Assembly (NCBI GenBank): GCA_020024455.1
Contig: JAHHTU010000001.1
Span: forward strand, 1 to 64,000
Direction of reading: 5' to 3'
DNA: 64,000 nucleotides
DNA from: Anaerotignum sp.
Lineage (GTDB): Bacteria; Bacillota; Clostridia; Lachnospirales; Anaerotignaceae
The position numbers and the translations under genes are program-made. The notes under the pieces are model-generated. The model saw only the letters and a list, made by a program, of their open reading frames with translations, had not been told where the DNA came from and searched no databases. Below, piece by piece: positions 59,754 to 64,000 of the stretch. Positions within the stretch are counted from its first letter, which is position 1. The number at the start of each line of letters is the position of its first letter.

Positions 59754-60485
59754 TTGAGCAAAAAAATCATTCGCATTCAAAATGTGACAAAGCTATATCG
59801 TATGGGGAATGAAGTCATACGTGCTGTGAATGGATTGGATTTGGATATTTACCAAGGGGAAGTTTGCTGTTTATTTGGTAAGTCGGGTTCCGGAAAATCG
59901 ACATTGTTGAATTTGATTGCCGGATTGGAAAAACCAACAAAAGGAGAGATTATATTTCATAACCATCATATTGAACGTATGAATGAAAATCAGTTGGCAG
60001 ATTTTCGACAAAAATATGTGGGATTTGTATTCCAGTCATACAATCTGTTGCCAACATTGACAGCCGCAGAAAATGTCATGTTGCCATTGATATTCAAAAA
60101 TGTACCTGTAAAAGAACGCCATGAAAGGGCATTGAAAATGCTAAAAGCAGTCGGCTTGGAGGGGCGTGCCAATCACAAACCAAGTGAAATGAGTGGCGGG
60201 CAGCAGCAAAGAGTCAGCATTGCCCGTGCATTTATCAATCGTCCGCAAGTGGTATTTGCTGATGAACCCACAGGGAACTTGGATACAAAAACGACATATG
60301 AAATGATGGATTTGATTACAGGTCTTGCAAAAGAAAATCATCAGACATTGGTGATTGTCAGTCATGATATGGAATTGTCAGAATATGCACATCGCATTGT
60401 TGTCATGATGGACGGGAAAATTAAAAGTATAGAACAAAAGACGATGGACGAAAATACGGGAAAAGACGGAGGAGAAGAAGTATGA
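59754..60485 (+). CDS. ABC transporter ATP-binding protein, MacB/LolD type
   Basis: A 243-residue ATPase. Walker A is [14 protein letters not shown], with [23 protein letters not shown] (Q-loop region), signature [14 protein letters not shown] and Walker [17 protein letters not shown], and the H-loop in IVSHDME. This is the MacB/LolD/BceA class, whose permeases work as mechanotransmission pumps. Starts at TTG 59754, 7 nt after AAAGGAG; ATG 59736 lies upstream of that site. Its stop overlaps the next start by 4 nt (ATGA). First gene of a three-gene exporter operon. Confidence 0.93.
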   Translation: MSKKIIRIQNVTKLYRMGNEVIRAVNGLDLDIYQGEVCCLFGKSGSGKSTLLNLIAGLEKPTKGEIIFHNHHIERMNENQLADFRQKYVGFVFQSYNLLPTLTAAENVMLPLIFKNVPVKERHERALKMLKAVGLEGRANHKPSEMSGGQQQRVSIARAFINRPQVVFADEPTGNLDTKTTYEMMDLITGLAKENHQTLVIVSHDMELSEYAHRIVVMMDGKIKSIEQKTMDENTGKDGGEEV

Positions 60486-62611
60486 AAAAAACAGGTTTTC
60501 AAAAAACAATCGTATGGTTGTTTTCCTGTATCTTGTTGTTTGGTTTGGCAGTACCAAGTTATGCAGATGATGAGATTTCAATCAATGGGAAACCAGAGGT
60601 TTTTATCACCGGTAAGAGTGTGTATGAAATAGAAAACGGTACAGAAACAAGTGTAGATGTGCAAGTCAAAAACAAAGGTTCCGCTACGGCAGAGCATATT
60701 GTGGTGCGTGCAAAATCAGATGAGCCGGTTCCGCCATTTCAAATTTCATTCTCTGATGGGGAGAATGTAGGCAGTTTGGGTACAAATGGCAGTAAAATGC
60801 TCAGAATGCATATCAAAATGAATGAAACACCGGAAAAATCCATATATCCTGTGACGCTGAGTTATACATACCAAAATAGAGCAGGTGCTACATTTAGTGG
60901 TAGTGAAACCATACAGTTGCGTGTGAAGGGGTTTGATAAAGAACCGATATACTTATTTGAGAACATGAAAACAGTGCCGGAAAGTTTAACACCCGGACAG
61001 GGTGGTACTGTCAGTGGTACGGTGAAAAACTCCGGCAGCAAAGATATGTTGCAGGCGGAAGTATCCTTGGACAATCTGCAAACAGAAGGCATTAGTTTGA
61101 GTGGTGGTTTCAGCAGTATGCAGTTGGGAAATTTGGCTGTTGGAGAACAAAAAGCATTTTCTTTCCCATTGTCTGCAAGTGCAGATATGGCGGCAGGCAA
61201 TTATCCGGTTACTGTCAAATTGAAATATCAGGACGAATTTGGAAAGGAGTTTGAAAAAGTACAAAACTATTACATCAGTGTGGGTGGAGCAAACGGAAAA
61301 GCAACACAGTTGGAAATTCGCAATATGAAAGAGCCACAGGGTGTTTTCGATGTAAACCAGAATTTTCAAATCACATTTGAATTATGCAACACCGGACAGA
61401 CAACAGCAAAAGATATTGTTGTGCAGGCAGAGGGTTTGGAAGCAACTGCGGTTGTACCAAAATCCACAAGCATGAAAAATATTGCAAATTTGCCGGCAGG
61501 AAAAAGTATGCCGCTCTCCTTTACATTTGCAGGTACGAACCAAGCCTCTACACAAAACTATGCTGTACAGTTTACCGTGACATACAAAACAGGCAATACA
61601 AAAGAAGAAACATTCAAACAGTATGCAGGGGTAAATATTAGAAATGCAGAAAAAGACAAGAAAGACAAAGAAGCAAACGAGAGTGACAAAGATAAACCAA
61701 CCAGTAAACCAAAAATCATTGTGAGCAAATATGTTTGTGACCCATTGATTGTTATGGCTGGGGAAGAATTTGACCTGAAAACAACATTGATGAATACACA
61801 CCCTGTCAAAGGTGTGAAAAATATCAAAATGTTTTTGACATTGGCAGAAGAAACTTCTTCCGAAACAGAAAAATCCGGTAATATTTTTACGCCGGTAAAC
61901 AGCAGTAATACCTATTATTTTGATGCGATTGCTCCAAAAAGCACCGTGGACAAAGAGTTGCGTCTGTATGTTGTGCCAAATGCACAGCCAAAGACATATA
62001 CACTGACCGTCAACTTTGAATATGAAGATGCAGAAGGCAATGAATATACTGCAAAAGAATTACTGGGTATCAACGTAAAACAAACCACAGAATTGAGTAT
62101 AGACGAATTTGTGTTGCCCGAAAGTGTGGAACAATATGCACCAATAACGGTTTCATTCAGTTATTACAACACAGGGAAAGTTGCATTGAACAATGTGATG
62201 TTCAAAATAGAAGGGGACGTGGATACACCAAACAAAAGTACTTATATCGGGAACATGGACCCAGGAGCAAGTGACTACTATGAAGCAACATTTACACCAA
62301 ATACATTGGGAGAAGTCCCTGTCAGCATCATTGCAAGTTATGAGGACAGCAGTGGGGAATTGGTGGAAGACAGACGGGATTTTGTATTGAATGTGACAGA
62401 ACCCATTCCCGTAGATGAAAATGCAGATATGAATATGGAAGAACCTGCTGCACCTGTCAACTTTAAGTGGATTGGTTTCATTGCGGGGCTTGTCATTGTA
62501 GCGATTGTTGTGATTGTGATTGTGTTGAAAAAACGCAAAAAGAAAAAAGAAGCTTCTTTGTTGGCAGATATTGACGACGACAAAGATGATGAAGAAGGGA
62601 TTTCTTTATGA
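60482..62611 (+). CDS. large CARDB/NEW3-like surface protein of the ABC exporter
   Basis: A 709-residue protein with a signal peptide (to about residue 28, VPSYAD). Several beta-sandwich modules follow, in the style of COG1361 (CARDB/NEW3): NGTETSVDVQVKNKGSATAEHIVVRAKSD, LTPGQGGTVSGTVKNSGSKDMLQAEVSLDN, VNQNFQITFELCNTGQTTAKDIVVQAEG, YAPITVSFSYYNTGKVALNNVMFKIEGD. A Lys/Asp-rich linker lies near residue 390. A single C-terminal membrane helix (WIGFIAGLVIVAIVVIVIVL) is followed by a short basic-then-acidic cytoplasmic tail. Its genes on both sides overlap it by 4 nt, so it is probably the extracytoplasmic partner of this exporter, in the place of MacA. Confidence 0.85.
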   Translation: MKKTGFQKTIVWLFSCILLFGLAVPSYADDEISINGKPEVFITGKSVYEIENGTETSVDVQVKNKGSATAEHIVVRAKSDEPVPPFQISFSDGENVGSLGTNGSKMLRMHIKMNETPEKSIYPVTLSYTYQNRAGATFSGSETIQLRVKGFDKEPIYLFENMKTVPESLTPGQGGTVSGTVKNSGSKDMLQAEVSLDNLQTEGISLSGGFSSMQLGNLAVGEQKAFSFPLSASADMAAGNYPVTVKLKYQDEFGKEFEKVQNYYISVGGANGKATQLEIRNMKEPQGVFDVNQNFQITFELCNTGQTTAKDIVVQAEGLEATAVVPKSTSMKNIANLPAGKSMPLSFTFAGTNQASTQNYAVQFTVTYKTGNTKEETFKQYAGVNIRNAEKDKKDKEANESDKDKPTSKPKIIVSKYVCDPLIVMAGEEFDLKTTLMNTHPVKGVKNIKMFLTLAEETSSETEKSGNIFTPVNSSNTYYFDAIAPKSTVDKELRLYVVPNAQPKTYTLTVNFEYEDAEGNEYTAKELLGINVKQTTELSIDEFVLPESVEQYAPITVSFSYYNTGKVALNNVMFKIEGDVDTPNKSTYIGNMDPGASDYYEATFTPNTLGEVPVSIIASYEDSSGELVEDRRDFVLNVTEPIPVDENADMNMEEPAAPVNFKWIGFIAGLVIVAIVVIVIVLKKRKKKKEASLLADIDDDKDDEEGISL

Positions 62612-63930
62612 GTATCAGAGATTTGATTACAATGGCATTGAGAAACCTGTGGAAACGAAAATTACGTACATTTTTGACGGTGTTGGGTGTTATCATTGGT
62701 ACAACTTCCATTGTGGTCATGGTTTCCATTGGGATTGGTATGAACGAAAGTTTTCAACAACAGATTGAACAATGGGGCAGTTTGCAGGTGGTGGAAGTGT
62801 ATGGAGAAAATGATGGCGGTATGATGGTAGAAAGTTCATCTTCCAAAAAGCCAAAAAAACAACAGCCATTAGATGCAAAAGCCATTGACACCTTTCGGAA
62901 AATGAAATATGTGGAATTGGTGACACCAATTGTGCAAAGCTATGATTTTAAGCTGGTTGATGGTAAATTTGTCAATGAGTGCAACTTCATTGCAATGGAG
63001 CCAGCGGCGATGGAAGCCTTGGGTTATAAGGTGGAGGAAGGACGTGCATTGACTGCTGAGGACGAAGAAGGTATTATCATTGGTCGTGCGGTTATAGATG
63101 GATTTTATAATCCGAAAATGAGTTGGCAAATGCAACAACAATCCAAACCACCGGAACTCAATGTTATGGAAGATAAGATTTTGATTACCATAGACCATCA
63201 GTATGGTACAAGTGATGCAGATAAATCCGTGAAAGCGATGAAAACACCTGTTTTGGGTGTCATGCCTGATGAGGGCATGAATGGGTACAGTGTCATTTTG
63301 CCATTGAAACAAATGGAAAAATTACAAAAACAAAAAGAAGACTATTATAAAAAGAAAGACAGCACCTATAAAGGGGACAGAACCAAGAAAAAAGGTGTGT
63401 ACGAACAGGTATCTGTAAAAGTGAATGATATCAACAAAGTACAGGAAGTGCAACAACAAATCAAAGATATGGGATTTCGGACATCGAGCCTGACAGAGGA
63501 ATTGGAAACCATGAAAGAAACAACCAAAATGTTGCGTATGATGTTGGGAGCGATTGGTGCAGTATCTTTGGTTGTAGCGGCGATTGGGATTACCAATACG
63601 ATGGTGATGGCAATTTATGAAAGAACCAGAGAAATTGGGATTATGAAAGTGATTGGTGCATCTTTACGAGATGTGAAACTGCTGTTTTTGACAGAAGCGG
63701 CATTTATCGGATTTGTGGGTGGTGTACTGGGTTGTGTGACCAGTTTTCTGATGTCAAAAATTGTAAATGTCTTTGCGGCACAGCAAGCAAGCGAAATGAC
63801 ATCTTCCATTCCACTGTGGCTGTATTTGGCATCGATTGGATTTGCAACGGCAATCGGCGTGCTTTCGGGATATTTGCCTGCAAAACGTGCCATGAAATTG
63901 AGTGCCTTGACAGCCATTAAAACAGAATAA
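62608..63930 (+). CDS. MacB-type ABC permease (FtsX superfamily)
   Basis: A 440-residue permease. The N-terminal part MSIRDLITMALRNLWKRKLRTFLTVLGVIIGTTSIVVMVSIGIGM is the usual opening of MacB-family permeases. A large extracytoplasmic domain (residues ~45-305) comes next. The C-terminal FtsX domain has three helices, with GAIGAVSLVVAAIGITNTMVMAIYERTREIGIMKVIGAS and the AKRAMKLSALTAIKTE end. ATG 62608 overlaps the previous stop. Together with the ATPase this is a complete half-transporter pair that would dimerise; substrate unknown. Confidence 0.93.
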   Translation: MSIRDLITMALRNLWKRKLRTFLTVLGVIIGTTSIVVMVSIGIGMNESFQQQIEQWGSLQVVEVYGENDGGMMVESSSSKKPKKQQPLDAKAIDTFRKMKYVELVTPIVQSYDFKLVDGKFVNECNFIAMEPAAMEALGYKVEEGRALTAEDEEGIIIGRAVIDGFYNPKMSWQMQQQSKPPELNVMEDKILITIDHQYGTSDADKSVKAMKTPVLGVMPDEGMNGYSVILPLKQMEKLQKQKEDYYKKKDSTYKGDRTKKKGVYEQVSVKVNDINKVQEVQQQIKDMGFRTSSLTEELETMKETTKMLRMMLGAIGAVSLVVAAIGITNTMVMAIYERTREIGIMKVIGASLRDVKLLFLTEAAFIGFVGGVLGCVTSFLMSKIVNVFAAQQASEMTSSIPLWLYLASIGFATAIGVLSGYLPAKRAMKLSALTAIKTE

Positions 63931-63939
63931 AACAGTAAA

Positions 63940-63974
63940 ATATACTCCTTTTGCAAAGGGGTATATTTTTTTTG
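63940..63974 (+). terminator. terminator of the ABC exporter operon
   Basis: atatactccttt (63940-63951) pairs with aaaggggtatat (63955-63966, one G-U pair), followed by eight T. Confidence 0.9.
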
Positions 63975-64000
63975 AAAAATGTGGCAGAAAGGATTTTGCA

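Overview
The window is an AT-rich chromosomal segment from a motile, Gram-positive anaerobe of the class Clostridia. The exact family cannot be fixed from the sequence alone; the gene neighbourhoods would suit the Lachnospirales. Grounds are the low-GC coding style with strong AGGAGG-type ribosome sites and frequent TTG/GTG starts, a CIRCE-controlled hrcA-grpE-dnaK-dnaJ operon, a LexA box of the Bacillus/Clostridium type in front of recA, an AddB-type nuclease, an LTA-synthase-like enzyme, an S-layer-homology protein, and a flagellar block in the Bacillus order flgM-flgN-flgK-flgL-yviE-fliW-csrA. No mobile elements, phage genes, CRISPR arrays, tRNA or rRNA genes were seen.

Region by region. 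1-7.4 kb: a drug/metabolite transporter, ruvAB with a small unknown gene, convergent addB, and a small FMN_bind-like membrane protein. 7.4-11 kb: a lipoprotein with a stalk domain, a likely non-coding RNA with several C-rich loops, a Crp/Fnr regulator and a PHP phosphoesterase. 11-19 kb: a TIGR04086-like membrane protein with secDF, a ferredoxin plus Fe-S membrane protein pair, a TraX-like protein, an LTA-synthase-like enzyme, a stand-alone EF-Tu-domain-3-like protein with an unknown partner whose 3' end carries a frame-shifting tandem duplication, and hemW. 19.7-29.2 kb: heat-shock operon, recA, cinA and lepA. 29.2-31.9 kb: two exported stalk-domain proteins, one with WG repeats.

31.9-50.3 kb is the motility core: a ParA ATPase with a ComFB-domain partner, fliD-fliS and a FliT-like gene, an orphan FtsE-like ATPase, flgM-flgN-flgK-flgL-yviE-fliW-csrA, then cheA-cheW-cheR-cheB on the other strand, and a FliK-like/FlhB-like pair (YlqG/YlqH arrangement) followed by a PilZ-like protein. 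The flagellin gene, which follows csrA in Bacillus, is not in the window. 50.3-59.6 kb holds a 1.5-kb-residue S-layer-homology protein, a Lys-rich membrane protein, a YcxB-like protein, an EAL-HDOD protein and a GGDEF protein. Sigma-D (sigma-28) type promoters of a common form precede fliD, cheA, probably cheB, and the Lys-rich membrane protein gene, tying the last group to the motility regulon. 59.7-63.9 kb is a translationally coupled ABC exporter module: ATPase, a large surface CARDB/NEW3-like protein, and a MacB-type permease.

The observations I rate highest are: the C-rich candidate small RNA at about 9.26-9.43 kb, whose main loop is exactly complementary over 12 nt to the predicted 5' end of the LTA-synthase-like mRNA; the ParA/ComFB pair in front of fliD; the EF-Tu-domain-3-like gene with its frame-shifted partner; and phased GTAA direct repeats in front of two surface-protein transcription units. 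All functional calls rest on motif reading and gene order, not on searches.
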